DNA of 64,000 bases from Diacronema lutheri (GCA_019448385.1 JAGTXO010000004.1:558001-622000), one strand, 5' to 3'. Shown: positions 31,101 through 40,800, counted from the stretch's first letter. The notes: generated from the letters alone by a model not told the origin. A program made the numbers and translations.

Positions 31101-31458
31101 CGAGGCGGCTGCGCTCCGTGCCGGGTCGCGCAAGGCGCTCGCGGCTCGCGTCGCGTTCAGCGTCGGTGAGCGACCCGTAGCGCGCGTTCTTCTGCTCAAT
31201 CCCCAGATGGTGCGTCGAGCTTCCGAGCGAGTGCGTCGAGTGCGAGCGCGTGATCTTGCCGTTCGCGATGCCAAGGCCGAGGCCGCCCGTGTTCATCGGC
31301 GGCGGCGTGCGCGCCGGGCTGATCGCGGCGTTGGCCGGTGCGCCGACTGGCGTGCGCCACGGCAGCCTCGACTCGAAGAGCGTCCGACTGCGCCGATTCA
31401 GCGGCTCACCCGCGCTGTTCTCGCCCTCTGTGCCATTGGGCGTCATCGCGTCCTGCAT
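28105..31458 (-). CDS. CLC-type chloride channel/transporter with CBS domains
   Basis: Single exon, 1117 aa from ATG 31458 (MQDAMTPNG). Core CLC signatures are GSGIPELKSILSG, GLPLGKEGPFIHASC (gating Glu in KEGP) and MPCGVFAPSLCAGAGLGRII, plus about ten further membrane helices. The cytosolic C-terminus has a first CBS-like stretch after the membrane part (MTIADLEHLLSACTSPFLPW), then about 250 low-complexity residues, then a second CBS ending VTDHGKFVGMITKADISEIG. CLC proteins move chloride, alone or in exchange for protons, across plasma or organelle membranes; which is not decidable here. The first 200 residues are Ser/Thr/Pro rich. The frame stays open upstream of the ATG but the extra part looks non-coding. 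Confidence 0.92.
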   Translation of the reverse strand: MQDAMTPNGTEGENSAGEPLNRRSRTLFESRLPWRTPVGAPANAAISPARTPPPMNTGGLGLGIANGKITRSHSTHSLGSSTHHLGIEQKNARYGSLTDAERDASRERLARPGTERSRLAPPTAPMDTAAEDVESAMSLAAVESIQPAVQRPSGGARRDSVQMMAGGVGVPTTPTALLLNTVRKRARGARARACSANEGAADLLVVLFMTVLGLTSALLTFAMDVAVDKLYIMRLRHFHFFRLSAVPTLSSFVWIAHGIFWGVVAIWVTARISPLAAGSGIPELKSILSGNVLYKYLSKRTLVAKVLGLTAALATGLPLGKEGPFIHASCCLCEALLSTPLFRELKMSHATRTQMLMAACSVGVGANFGAPVGGVLLAIELTSTYFLVSIYWKCFYTAVTGAVLSRMLYMAYKTKTHVLSATFSSFFDAEDVETDVAQLPAFITIGVLSGLIGALFVRANARWGAFRARRANTAFFRSKYYLALVLLVLWGVLSMPNGPLGGYMRKSQMGSLAELFSERTMRVEWGANDSARMLHLLIFFALRLSFTCVAITLPMPCGVFAPSLCAGAGLGRIIGEAMKYALPEHDTSPGGYAVLGAAAMAAGVTHTLSSAVLMFELTGGIKHALPMLVVVIVAFMVSRVFSVSIFDSILAMKKLPFLAEFRHKSSYHRPARHVLAHLVERLEDLDKMGRVVHVLRGDQSAAFSRWRGKAERAKGAGARVHKQLVLPSAVAPIVSANAPLRRACAMHCVYRTMTIADLEHLLSACTSPFLPWVEERTQLLLGAIRRAAIKQLVDARKRKYQLNERVVLSQRFAAHRACNSLHNSLTSASAAAARAPKGAKAPGAAAAARGARDAGVASSPPPAQRPPPASASSPQGATGGRIERTARSARASMKRLRTVDVRTFLRSSPKRTMMDDAAVELEPARSTLSDSIINAADSQTDLSIALEDVQSMFGGGQSAPPPVISTVDGAADAVLADGAKASDSTVELAPAPPSESAEHELPARRELGESAALRSSLTTLSESSVQVELDRSQWRAIDTPDGLQLTCTLAEYLDVPLSEEDWLGLQVEEAPFCIAASASMGQVHFYFSMLSLSCAFVTDHGKFVGMITKADISEIGL

Positions 31459-31552
31459 GCGAGACCTTTGGACGGAAAAGTGCGGGTAAAACCCACAAAA
31501 TATCCCTATATGAAAATACGAAAATACGTACCAAGATCCCATCCCAGATGGG
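31459..31552. promoter_or_regulatory. AT-richer gap upstream of the CLC gene
   Basis: The gap contains CAAAATATCCCTATATG and repeated GAAAATACG, far more AT-rich than its surroundings. An 8-bp inverted repeat (ATCCCATC, CCA loop, GATGGGAT; 31536-31554) ends on the ATG of the possible + strand gene. It is a likely promoter for the CLC gene, perhaps bidirectional. Confidence 0.4.
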
Positions 31553-31952
31553 ATGTGCCATCGCGTTCGGTCAAGGTTCACGAGGGCGGTTCGCGCGCTC
31601 GTTGCGCTCGCCGCGCTCGCCCGCGCGCGCACCGCCCCGGCGGCCGTACGCGTGCCGCCGGCCGTGTCCGCCGAAAGCGGCCTGGAGCTGCGCGAGGCGC
31701 TCGTGCTCGAGGTGCGCCCCGCCGGCGACGAGCGCGCGCCGCGCGCGCCACGCGCCGCGCTCGTAGTCTCTGGTTTGGCGCGTCGTTGCTTTGGCGGACG
31801 CGCTGCCGTTGGCGCAGTCAGTGTGCGAATCATCGGCGGCAGAGGAGCAAAAAGCCACCCACGTCGTCGACGCCTGCGCAGCCTGGCAGCCCGAGCAACG
31901 CCACGCAGAGAGGCGACCGGCGGAGCAGGCCCAAAGGCCCCCTCGCGCCTAG
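31553..31952 (+). CDS. Possible small secreted protein (doubtful)
   Basis: Two-exon model: 31553-31711 and 31767-31952, 114 aa. The N-terminus has a basic stretch and a hydrophobic run (VRALVALAALARARTAPAA) like a signal peptide. A 55-nt intron (GTGCGC...CGTAG) joins REALVLE to SLVWRVVALADALPLAQ, after which the reading has balanced composition with four Cys. The intron is shorter than others here, and the call rests on composition only. The stop codon overlaps that of the opposite-strand small frame in CTAG. Confidence 0.3.
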
Positions 31953-32332
31953 CCGGCGCGTGCCACACACGCAGAGGCCCGGGGGCGGCCGGCAACTACC
32001 GCCGCCCCCGCGCCGCCGCCGCCGCCGAAAAGGAAGCCGCCCGCCACCAGCGAGCCAAACGCCACGAGGATCTCAATGATGCCGCGCGCGCGCGCCTCGC
32101 CGCCCCCAAACCCACCGACCGGGGCGAAAAGTACGTTGTTCGTGGTGCCGGCGCAGTCGATGGGCAGGGGCGGCGGGGCGCGCGGAGCGCGGCCGCCAGA
32201 ACGCGAAAACGCAGCCGAGACGATCAAGGCAGGCGACGTCGAGGCGGCCGGCGATCCGAAGCCTCCGGCCGGCGCGGCCGCGCAGGCGGGCGCCGCGCCG
32301 ATGCGCGCAGCTGTAGAATTATGGGTACCCAT
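31949..32332 (-). CDS. Possible small one-pass membrane protein (doubtful)
   Basis: Single frame of 127 aa. The N-terminal half is Ala/Ser/Gly rich like a transit peptide, and a hydrophobic segment (IIEILVAFGSLVAGGFLFGG) lies near residues 85-104. The start codon lies in the palindrome ATGGGTACCCAT (32321-32332). No family is recognised. The alternative is that the whole stretch is intergenic. Confidence 0.3.
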   Translation of the reverse strand: MGTHNSTAARIGAAPACAAAPAGGFGSPAASTSPALIVSAAFSRSGGRAPRAPPPLPIDCAGTTNNVLFAPVGGFGGGEARARGIIEILVAFGSLVAGGFLFGGGGGAGAAVVAGRPRASACVARAG

Positions 32333-32394
32333 ATGGGTAACCTTTTTTTTTTTTTAGGGCGCGGGGGGGCGGGGGGGGGGGGTCGGGGGGACCG
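32333..32394. promoter_or_regulatory. Gap with poly-T and poly-G upstream of KDM8-like gene
   Basis: The gap holds a T run (32343-32355) followed by G runs directly before the ATG at 32395. The pyrimidine to purine switch is sharp. It probably contains the KDM8-like gene leader. Confidence 0.4.
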
Positions 32395-34050
32395 ATGGGA
32401 GGCCCGGTCGGAGCGTGGGACGTGTTTGGCGAGGAATCGGCAAAGGGGAAGGACCCTTTGAGAGAGGCGGCGCCCGCACCGAGGGCATCGGAGCACGCGC
32501 ACTTTGCGGCCTCGCGCGCCATGTGGCCGAGCGACGGCGGCTGGACGCTCGCGCGTGCGCGCGCCGAGCTCGCGCGCGACCTGCGCGAGCGGTGCGAGCC
32601 GGCGTGCGGTGCGCTGCGCGCGTGCGAGCCGTACGGGCGTGCGACGGCGGGTTGCGCGCGCGCCATCGCCGCGGCGTTCGACGAGACGGGTGGCACCGGC
32701 GCCGATGCTGAGCGGCTGCACGCCGCGTTTGACGCCGCGCGCCGCGTCGTCGACCTGTGCGTCGCGCAGCTCGACGAGGGCGACTGGCCCGACCCGGCGT
32801 GGCAGGCGGCGTCGCTGCTCGCGCTCGGCGTGCAGCTATGCGCAGCGCTGCTCGCTGCGGAGATGGAGCCGGCGCACGAGCCGCAGGCGATTGGCCGCCT
32901 CGCCCTGTGGCTTCTTGCGAGCGCCGTGACTGCGCGCGAGCGTGCGCGCTGGTGCGGCGCGCTGCTGCGCGAGGCCGAGGCGCGCATTTCGCGCGCAGTC
33001 GCGCTCTGTGGCGCGCCGTACGCCGGCAGCACGTACGCGGGTGGCGTGTGGGGAGCCGCGCCGCGCGTCGGCCTCGCTGCGGCACTCGCAGCCTCGTTTG
33101 GCCCGCCGTCGCGCGCGCCTTGCGATTCGCTAGCGATCCCCGCGCGCGTCCAGCTGCCGCCGCTTGACGCCGCACGCGCCGTCGAGCGCGCGGACGCGCG
33201 CGCGCTCGCGCCGGTGGCCTTCTACTCGCGGTACGTGCTGCCGCGCGCGCCCGTCGTGCTCTGCGGCCTGCTCGCCGACGAGCGCTGGGCCGCGCTCGAC
33301 GCGCTCGCGGACTTGCGCTGGCTGCGCGAGCAGCATGGCGGCCTTCTTGTGCCGGTGAACCTCGGCTGCCCGCTCATCGACGGAAGCTCCACCGAAGCCG
33401 ACGAGCGCGCGCAGGCCGCGCCGTACGCGTCGTATGGCGGCGAGTGCGCGCTCCCGCTGCGCGAATTGATTGATTCCTACCTGGCGCGCTCGATCGCCAC
33501 GCAGCCCGCCGCGGACGCGGACGCCGCGGCGGCGCGCGCGGACAGCTGCGCGCCGGCCGGCGGTGGCGCGCGCGGCGCGCGGCCGGCCGACGAGGAGGCG
33601 CACGCCCCCGTCGCGTATATGTCGCAGCACGTGCTCTTCCACCAGGCGCCCGCGCTGCAGGAGCTCATCACCGTCCCTGCACACGCGCTTGGCCGCTCTC
33701 TCGCGCCGGTGAACGCGTGGATCGGCACGCGTGGCACCGTCACGGCGCTGCACGCCGACCCGCAGCACAACCTGCTCGCGCAGGTCGCGGGCTTCAAGTA
33801 CGTGCGGCTCTACGCGCGCGACGCGGAGGCGGACATTTATGCCGAGGTGCTGCGCTCGGCGAACACAAACTCGTTTGGGCGCTCGCCCGTGCGCGTCGAG
33901 GCGCCCGACCTGCGCCGCTTCCCGCGCTTTTCGCGCGCGCCGTATCTCGAGCTCGTGCTCGCGCCCGGCGAGGTGCTCTTCATCCCCCGCGGCCACTGGC
34001 ACTACGTGCGCTCGCTCAGCGCGAGCGTGTCGGTCAACTTTTGGATGTGA
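32395..34050 (+). CDS. KDM8: KDM8/JMJD5-like JmjC oxygenase
   Basis: Single exon, 551 aa; a second in-frame ATG at 32521 could be the real start. The C-terminal JmjC domain closely follows KDM8: NAWIGTRGTVTALHADPQHN carries the iron-binding H-A-D (about His453, Asp455), followed by LLAQVAGFKYVRLY, and GEVLFIPRGHWHYVRSL carries the distal His (about 536). The segment VEAPDLRRFPRFSRAPYLE is also typical. KDM8 proteins are 2-oxoglutarate- and Fe(II)-dependent; the human enzyme is an arginyl hydroxylase. The Ala-rich helical N-terminal half corresponds to the N-terminal region seen in that family. A low-complexity insert of about 30 residues sits before the JmjC core. Confidence 0.88.
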   Translation: MGGPVGAWDVFGEESAKGKDPLREAAPAPRASEHAHFAASRAMWPSDGGWTLARARAELARDLRERCEPACGALRACEPYGRATAGCARAIAAAFDETGGTGADAERLHAAFDAARRVVDLCVAQLDEGDWPDPAWQAASLLALGVQLCAALLAAEMEPAHEPQAIGRLALWLLASAVTARERARWCGALLREAEARISRAVALCGAPYAGSTYAGGVWGAAPRVGLAAALAASFGPPSRAPCDSLAIPARVQLPPLDAARAVERADARALAPVAFYSRYVLPRAPVVLCGLLADERWAALDALADLRWLREQHGGLLVPVNLGCPLIDGSSTEADERAQAAPYASYGGECALPLRELIDSYLARSIATQPAADADAAAARADSCAPAGGGARGARPADEEAHAPVAYMSQHVLFHQAPALQELITVPAHALGRSLAPVNAWIGTRGTVTALHADPQHNLLAQVAGFKYVRLYARDAEADIYAEVLRSANTNSFGRSPVRVEAPDLRRFPRFSRAPYLELVLAPGEVLFIPRGHWHYVRSLSASVSVNFWM

Positions 34051-34420
34051 CTGACTCGGCCAGCCCGAGCAGCGCGCGCGGGCCCAGCCGAGCCGCAGCG
34101 GCGCGCAGGACGCCACCGCCGCCGCGCACACCCGCGCGGGCACGCCAACGGATGAGGAGGCGCAGCTTGGCCGTGCGGCTGCCCCACGACCGGTGCCTGC
34201 GCAGCGCGCGGCCGGCAGCGCGGCGGCGGTGAGCCGTGAGCGTCGCCACAGGGTCGTCGAAAAGGAACAACCTTCGTGTAGCCTTTAGATACTTCTAATG
34301 ACGCTTTTTTGAGCTTTACGGAGTCCGGCCAATCGTCCGTCCGTCTCGACGAATCGCGCGAATCCGGACTGGTTACGATTTTGACCCGCCTGCAAAAAAA
34401 GGAAGCGGCTTCCTTCTGAC
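34051..34420. other. 370-bp intergenic region, nothing recognised
   Basis: The region lies between the KDM8-like gene and the small mitochondrial protein, both on +. The second half (34270-34420) is less GC-rich, with TTAGATACTTCTAATGACG and a poly-A run just before the next ATG, and is probably the promoter. No gene is seen. Confidence 0.45.
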
Positions 34421-34684
34421 ATGCTCTCCGCGATCGCCACCACGACGCTTCGCTCGCTGCCGAAGGCGCACGGCGCGCGCGCGCTACTCTCGACGCAAGT
34501 GCACGGTGCTTTCGAGGCGCCACCGCCGCCCATGCCGGCGACGGCCGACGCGGCCAATGCGCCGGACGCGCACGAGCTGCTCGCGATCAAGCAGAAGCAG
34601 CGGCTCGCGAGCGAGCTCGCTCGCCAGATGATCGCGGAGGCGCAGGCGCGCGCGCCGGACGGCGGGCAGACGCCGAGCCCCTGA
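34421..34684 (+). CDS. Small protein with mitochondrial presequence
   Basis: 87 aa from ATG 34421. The N-terminus, MLSAIATTTLRSLPKAHGAR followed by ALLSTQ, is Arg/Ser/Ala rich without acids, as in mitochondrial presequences. The rest is a proline stretch and one amphipathic helix (ELLAIKQKQRLASELARQMI). No family is recognised. The size and layout fit a small subunit or assembly factor, which is a guess. It is preceded by an AT-richer promoter-like stretch. Confidence 0.55.
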   Translation: MLSAIATTTLRSLPKAHGARALLSTQVHGAFEAPPPPMPATADAANAPDAHELLAIKQKQRLASELARQMIAEAQARAPDGGQTPSP

Positions 34685-35375
34685 CGAGGCAACACCACGG
34701 CCACTCCTGCCGCCCTGCCTTCGCCGCACGGCTGCACACTACATCCCCGCGCGCGGCACGCGCAGCGTGTATCTCTGGCCAAGCCTCGCCGGCTGCGCGC
34801 ACGCCGAGCTCGGCGACGGCTCTCGGCGGCGCGCCGCGACTGCCGCTGAGCTGCGGACTCGAGCAAGAATCCTGCACGCCCTTCGTCCTGTCGCGCTCCT
34901 CCGACCTCCTCGCCGCCTTCCGCGGGCCTTTGCGGCCCGTGACGACATCGGCGAGGCTCGCGCACCTTCCGCATGCAAGCCTGAGCACGCAGTTCCCGGA
35001 CTCCCTCGCCGCGTCGCCGCCTCTCGGCGCCGTGTTGTACACCGTGTCTGTGCCCCTCGCCATGGGTTCTCCGCTCTCGTCTCTCCCCTCTTGCCTGCGG
35101 CATGTCAGCGCACTGCGGCCCTCTGCGTCGGGTGTTCGGCCGCCCCCCGTGTTTGTACATCTGTATTGCTGGGTAGGCGAGGTCCAGGCAAAAACAAGAA
35201 AAGGCGCCTCTCGGCGTCGCGGCCTCGCGGGCGTGGTGCCCAAGCGACGCCCCTTTGCCGTCACGCCTTTTCTCAGAGACGGCACACTCAAGATGCCTGT
35301 TCGCGCGTGATGAGCAGGCTCCGGACTTTATGACGCGCGGGCACAAGTCCGGCATACTTGACGACGAGGAAGACG
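34685..35375. other. 691-bp intergenic region without convincing gene
   Basis: The region separates the small mitochondrial gene from the La gene. Frames open here have only non-ATG starts or repetitive composition. It contains GTTGTACACCGTGTC at 35035, whose core TTGTACACCGTGTC recurs at 58964. It is presumably 3' UTR plus La promoter. Confidence 0.5.
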
Positions 35376-36703
35376 ATGGCCGACGCGGACGTTGCGAAGG
35401 CACCGGCGGCCGCCGAGCCGAGCCCCGCGGCCGCCGAGCCGAGCCTCGCGGCCGAACCGGCGAAGGCGGGGCCCAAGCCGGGCAAGTCGCCAAAGGTTGA
35501 GGTGGCATTCGCGCCCAAGGGCGAGGCGCTCGTCAAGGAGCTCAAGCGACAGATCGAGTACTACTTTTCGGAGAAGAGCTACCCGAAGGACAAGTTCATG
35601 AACGAGCGAGCCGCGGAGGACCCCGAGGGGTATATCCCGATCGCGACGCTCTGCACATTCAACAACATGAAGCGCATTCTGCCCTCGGGCGATGTCGCTG
35701 CAGTCGTCGACGCGCTGAAGGGCTCGACCACCGTCCAGACGAGCGCCGACGGCCTCAAGATGCGCCGCCATCCGGATTCCCTCAAGAAGACCATTGGCGG
35801 GCGCACGTTCTACGCGCGCTCCGAGCTTGTGGAGTACACGCGCGGCGTCATCAAACGCGGCGCACAGGCGGTGCGCGCGCCTGGCCGCGCGCGCGCGCGC
35901 GCGTGCCTTGGGCCCGCCCGCCCGTTGGCCGGCTGACGTGCTGCGCCTAACGCGGCGCGCTCGCACGTGGCGCGCGCGCGCGCGCGCAGGACCTCGTGCC
36001 CGACGACGAGGCGTTTGCGCGCGAGCTTTTCAAGCTGCACGAGCGGTACGACGAGAAGATCTCCGCGGGCTTCAAGACGATCAAGGTGGGCCACGCCGAG
36101 GGCCATCCCGACTCCAACTGCTTTTTGATCGTGCGCGACGACGGCTCGACGGAAGACTTTTCCTACCTCAAGTGCATCGCCGCCGCTTTCCCCGACGCGC
36201 CCGACGAGAAGAAGAAGCGCACGCGCTCCGACACGGCGGGCGAGCGTACCGCCAAGCGACAGGCCACCGGCGCGCCCGCCGCTGCCGAGCGCGAGTTTGA
36301 GTACACGCCTGGGCTTGTGGTCATCGTCGAGGGCGCGCAGGTGTCGGGCGAGCGCGCGCTTGACGTGCGCACGCTCATGGAGACGTACGGCCCGTGTAAG
36401 TTTGTCGAGCTCGTCGACGACCAGCCGCTCATGTACGCACGCTTCAGCGACACGGCGGGCGCGCAAAAGGCCGTCGCCGAGCTCAATGAGTTTGAGGGGC
36501 AGGCGGTGAAGGTCTCGCTGATGGAGGGCGCAGAGGAGAAGGAATATTACGGGAAGATCCAGCGCAAGGCCAAGGAGCGCACGGCGGGCGGCAGCGGCGG
36601 GCGTGGTGGCGGGCGGGGGCGTGGCGGCGGGCGCGGCGGCGGGCGCGGGCGCGGCGGCGGTCGAGGCGGGCGCGGCGGCAGCGGCGGCGGCAAGCGGCGC
36701 TGA
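35376..36703 (+). CDS. La-type RNA-binding protein with DUF3223-like insert and RGG tail
   Basis: Exons 35376-35870 and 35990-36703; 402 aa. The La motif (about residues 55-120) is clear: QIEYYFSEKSYPKDKFMNE and GYIPIATLCTFNNMKRI. The second exon opens with a DUF3223-like domain (about 170-240): GFKTIKVGHAEGHPDSNCF, then DDGSTEDFSYLKCIAA. An atypical C-terminal RRM follows (GLVVIVEGAQVSGERALDV through LMEGAEEKEYYGKI), then a tail of RGG repeats and KRR. La proteins bind 3' oligo-U of RNA polymerase III transcripts. The intron (GTGCGC...CGCAG, 119 nt, phase 0) gives KRGAQA-DLVPDDEAFA. It converges on the ALKBH gene 62 bp away. Confidence 0.88.
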
Positions 36704-36765
36704 GCGCGCCACAATAGGCCGCGCGTCGCGGCCATACCGCCAGAAGGCACGACGCCGCGTGCCGC

Positions 36766-37710
36766 TCAACGACCATGCGCCACATCCGGAACCGGGCCGG
36801 GCTCGTCAGTGTTGGACCCCGCGCCTGGGCTTGCAGATGTGCCACTGCCACTGGCCGCACCGCCGACTGAGACTCTGCGCACGGTGAGCGAAAGGCGCTC
36901 GCCGCGCAGCAATGCCAGCGCGCCCTCCGCGCTCGCCGCGCGGTCCCCGAGCATGTGCGCGTTTGCGACCGCACCGTGCATCGGGTCGGCCGTGCGCTCA
37001 GCGATCCCGTGAAAGAAGCGCGCGTACGCGTCGCCATGGAAGACGAGGAGCGAGCGCGGCTCGCAGAGGTATGAGGCGGCTGGCAGTGCGCCACCGTGCT
37101 CCGCACGCCCGCGCACCGAGTGCGCGACGCTCTCCCAAAAGTCGAGCATCGCTGGGCCGCCGAGCGACACGATCGCGACGAGCGGCTCGTACAGCGGGCC
37201 GTCCTGGTGGGGCATCAGACCCTGCCCGGGCTCATAGCGGTTGATAAGCACGTGATTCGGCGGCGCGTCCACTGGGAAAATGCCCGTTTGCACGAGCGCG
37301 TCGCACACGGCGGCGCAAAACTGCGGCAGCGGCTCGAGCGCGATTCCATCTGCCGTCGGCTCGCCGCCGAAATTGAGCAGCGTGCGGCCGCGAAGCTGGC
37401 GCCATGAGTCGGCAAAGGCGGGATGAAGAACGCATTCGCGCAGCGCGCGCTCCTCGTGCGCCTCGAAGAAGTTGGCGTCGTACAGCACGTCGCATGGGCC
37501 GGCAGCCAGCGCGCGCGTGCGCGATAGCCGTCGCGGCGCACGTGCGGAGAGCGCGAGCAGCGGCGGCGGCGGCTCGGCGCGCGCCAAAGTGTGACCAGAT
37601 ACAGTCGCAACGGTCGACGGCCGCGGCGCCGGCGCTGGCGCCGACACGGTGGCCGCCTCCGCCGCTCTCCGCCGCTCGTCGCGGAGGAGAGCGCGAAATT
37701 CCATCGCCAT
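36766..37710 (-). CDS. AlkB-family dioxygenase, ALKBH6-like
   Basis: Single exon, 314 aa from ATG 37710 (MAMEFRALL). The core NHVLINRYEPGQGLMPHQDG followed by PLYEPLVAIVSLGGPAMLDF matches ALKBH6, with iron ligands H-x-D in PHQDG, a distal His in FFHGIAER, and the 2OG-binding Arg in LSLTVRRVS. AlkB-like enzymes remove alkyl groups from nucleic acids or proteins using Fe(II) and 2-oxoglutarate; the ALKBH6 substrate is not settled. An extra Gly/Ser/Pro tail of about 25 residues follows the core. It is head-to-head with the kinase gene (111 bp). Confidence 0.88.
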   Translation of the reverse strand: MAMEFRALLRDERRRAAEAATVSAPAPAPRPSTVATVSGHTLARAEPPPPLLALSARAPRRLSRTRALAAGPCDVLYDANFFEAHEERALRECVLHPAFADSWRQLRGRTLLNFGGEPTADGIALEPLPQFCAAVCDALVQTGIFPVDAPPNHVLINRYEPGQGLMPHQDGPLYEPLVAIVSLGGPAMLDFWESVAHSVRGRAEHGGALPAASYLCEPRSLLVFHGDAYARFFHGIAERTADPMHGAVANAHMLGDRAASAEGALALLRGERLSLTVRRVSVGGAASGSGTSASPGAGSNTDEPGPVPDVAHGR

Positions 37711-37821
37711 GCTGATTGCTGGCCGACTGGTACGACTGACTCCCAACTTCGGAAGAAAGGGGTCTGGGGTGTTCGAGTTTTAGCCAGCTGGGGCCGGGCG
37801 CGCGCGGCGCGCCACGCGGCG

Positions 37822-40800
37822 ATGGAACTCGACGTCGCGGCCGAGCACACGTTCGCGGACTGCGGGATCCGCGAGGTGCAGCTCGATGGCTGCCGCTACG
37901 AGGTGGATCTTTCGCCCATTGGGTGCGCGCAGCCGCCCCAGCGCGCGGCGTGGCGATGCGCGCGTCGTGCGCGGCCAGCCGAGCGAATCGCCTGCCGTCG
38001 CTCGCGCTCCGGCCGCTGGAAGGCGCTCGCGCGCGCGCGCACGGCGCGTTCACCCCGTCCGCTCTACTCTGCTTCCTTTGTTTGCTCCGCAGCCTGCTCG
38101 GCAAGGGCTTTCAGGGCGAGGTGCGCGCCGCGCGCGAGGTGAGCTCGGGCCTCGTCGTCGCGGCGAAGCTGATGAAGCTCGACCGGCGAGCGCGCACGGA
38201 GGTGCGCGCATGGCGCGCGCGCCCGGCGCGCGCGCGCGCGCGCGCTGCGTGCGCGTGCCTGCGTTCGCACGCCTAGCGTCGCCGCCATCGCCGCTTAACA
38301 ACGCCCTCTGCGCGCCCAAACCCTCCGTGCGCTGCTGCACGCGCCGCGCCGCGCTCCGGGCGCGCAGGCGAGAGCGCTCTCGACGTGCGTGCACCCATCT
38401 ATCGCCAAGCTAGTGGGACTGTGGGAGGCGACGGACAGCGAGCACTGCGTGCTGCTCACCGAGCTGTGCGATCAAGGCGAGCTCTTCGACACGATCGTCG
38501 AATACGAGGCCGGTCTTCCAGCGGACATGGCCCGTGACTTCTTCTTCAAAATCACGAGCGCGCTCTCGCACATGCACGACAAGCGCGTGGCGCACCGAGA
38601 CGTGAAGGCGGAGAACGTGCTGCTCGACTCGCGCGGCAACCCAAAGCTCATCGACATGGGCCTCGCATTCATCGAGCACGAGATGGCGGCGAGCGGCGCA
38701 AGCGACCCGAACGTTGGCCGGCGCGGCCTCGCGACGACCAAGGTTGGTTCGATGATGTACGCGGCGCCTGAGGTGGTGCACCCGCGCTCCGAGGGGGCGC
38801 ACTACGACCCGTACGCCGCCGACATGTGGTCGCTCGGCGTCCTCCTCTACTGCATGCTCCAGGGCCTGTTCCCATTCCGCATCGCGATCGCTGAGCTCTG
38901 CCCGGCGTACGCCCACTACCTCGAGCGCGGCACGCTGCCGTGGCGCGCGCCCTTCCCGGCGGAGGCGGCGGAGGCGGCGCTGCGCAAGCTGCTCTGCGTC
39001 TCCGCTGACGAGCGCATCACCGCACGCGCCGCCCTCGCTGAGGCATGGCTGAGCGCGCCATCTGGCGCGCCGGCGCGGCCAATGCCGCCCGCCGGCGCGC
39101 CGGTCGACGCCGACTTGCCTCCGGCGCGCAAGCGCACCGTGGACGAGCTGGAGGGCGCGGCGGTGGTGGCTGACGGCCCGGACGGCGCGCGCGGCCGCGC
39201 GCCGGCGCGCGACGCCGACGAGCCGGCGGGCGTGGGCGCGGCAGGGGGCACGTGCGTCGCCCCACCGGCGGATCCGTGCTGGGGCGCGCTCCGGCTCGTC
39301 ACGCCGGCGCGCGCGCTGGTGAAGGAGGAGGAGGATGAGGAGGAGGTTGAACTACCCGCTGTGCTCGCAGGCAGCAGCATCGCGCTCAGCCCCGGCGCAC
39401 CGCACGCCTCGCCTTGCGCGTCGAAGCGTTTCCGCTCTTCCGATGGCCCGAGGCGAGTGGCGCACGCCGGCCCGTCAGCGCCCGCGTCCGCGTCGGGCTG
39501 GCACGTGTCGCGCGGCTACGTGCCCGGCGCCGCAGGCATGCCGCCCGTGCCGCTGCTCCCCACCGCGCGCTCCGTCTCGTGCGACTCGGCCGTCGCCGTC
39601 TGCGACGGAGACGCGACGCGCGAGCGCCTGGCCTGGGCGCGCGCGCAGGGCGAGGAGAGGGCGAGCGGCAGCTTTGGCGGCTCGCGGCATGTCGCGCCCG
39701 CGTCCGACGCCTCGGGCCCGCCAAAGGTCGGCGGATCCGCGAGCGTCGCGCATGTGAGCACGCGCGACGATGGGCTCTGGCCGCACCCGCCCGCGGCCGA
39801 CGCGGTGGCGGCCGGCGCACACGTTCCTGCCTCCGGCGAGGGCAAAGGCGACGGCGACGGCGACCGCGAGAGCAAAGGTGACGATAACGATAACGATGAC
39901 GATGTCGGCGAGGGTGACGGCGAGGGTGACGGCGAGGATGACGACGCGGCAGAGGAGGACGAGCCGACGGCGCACGGCGACGGCGCGGGCGGCGCGCACG
40001 ACGGTAGCCCGGAGACCAAGGCGGGCAACGGAGGGAAAGGCGGCGGAATGGCGGGCGGCGGGTCACACCCCGATGCCGGCGCGCGGGGCCAAGGCGGCGC
40101 GCACGACGCGGACGGTGGCGCGGGCGGTGCAGACGGTGGCGTGGGCGGCGGCTCGGGCGGCGGCGCGGCCGGCGCGGCCGGCGCGGCCGACGCAGCCGAC
40201 GCGGGTGACGCGGGTGACGCGGGTGACGCGGCCGGCGGCGGCGGTGGGAGCAATGGCGCGGCCAACGGCAACGCGAACGGCAGGACGCACGGCGGAGGCG
40301 GCGGCGGCGAAGACCGTGGCGGCGGCGGCAAGCGCGGCGGCGGCGGCACGTCGGTCGCGCACCTCGCGCAGCTCGAGGCGCGCAACGCGCTCGTCGGGCG
40401 CATCTGCCGCTGGGTGCTCACGCACTGCGACACGGACCGTGACTCCATCGTCCTCACCGACGCGCGCGGCGTCGCGCTCGACGGCGCCGACAGCGAGTGC
40501 ACGCTCGGCGGGAGTAGCGGCGCAAAAAGCACGGGCGGTACGGGCGGAAACGATGGCGGCGCGTGTGGAGCCGGCAGCGGCGGCGCGCCAAACCGCATCC
40601 TCGCCGTGACGGACGCGTGGTGCAACCTATGCGGTTACACGGAGGCGGAGGCTGTGGGCCAATCGCCGCGGCTGACGCAGGGAGAGGCGACTGACCTGCG
40701 CTGCATCGCGGGCATGCGCGACGCGATCAACGCCGGCCGCGCGTGCAAGGTGTCCGTGGTCAACTACCGCAAGGGCGGGCACGCCTTCGTCAACAACTTG

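Noticed and set aside
31459-31995. In-frame upstream extension of the CLC gene
   Set aside because: It has non-ATG starts, low-complexity composition, and crosses an AT-rich promoter-like stretch. ATG 31458 gives a normal CLC.
35035-35050. TTGTACACCGTGTC here and again near 58964
   Set aside because: Fourteen shared bases in different settings (intergenic, and downstream of SAR1) with no further similarity. Probably chance.
34285-35508. 407-codon minus-strand frame
   Set aside because: It covers the small mitochondrial gene and the La start in antisense, has no ATG-based family match, and its composition looks like a shadow.
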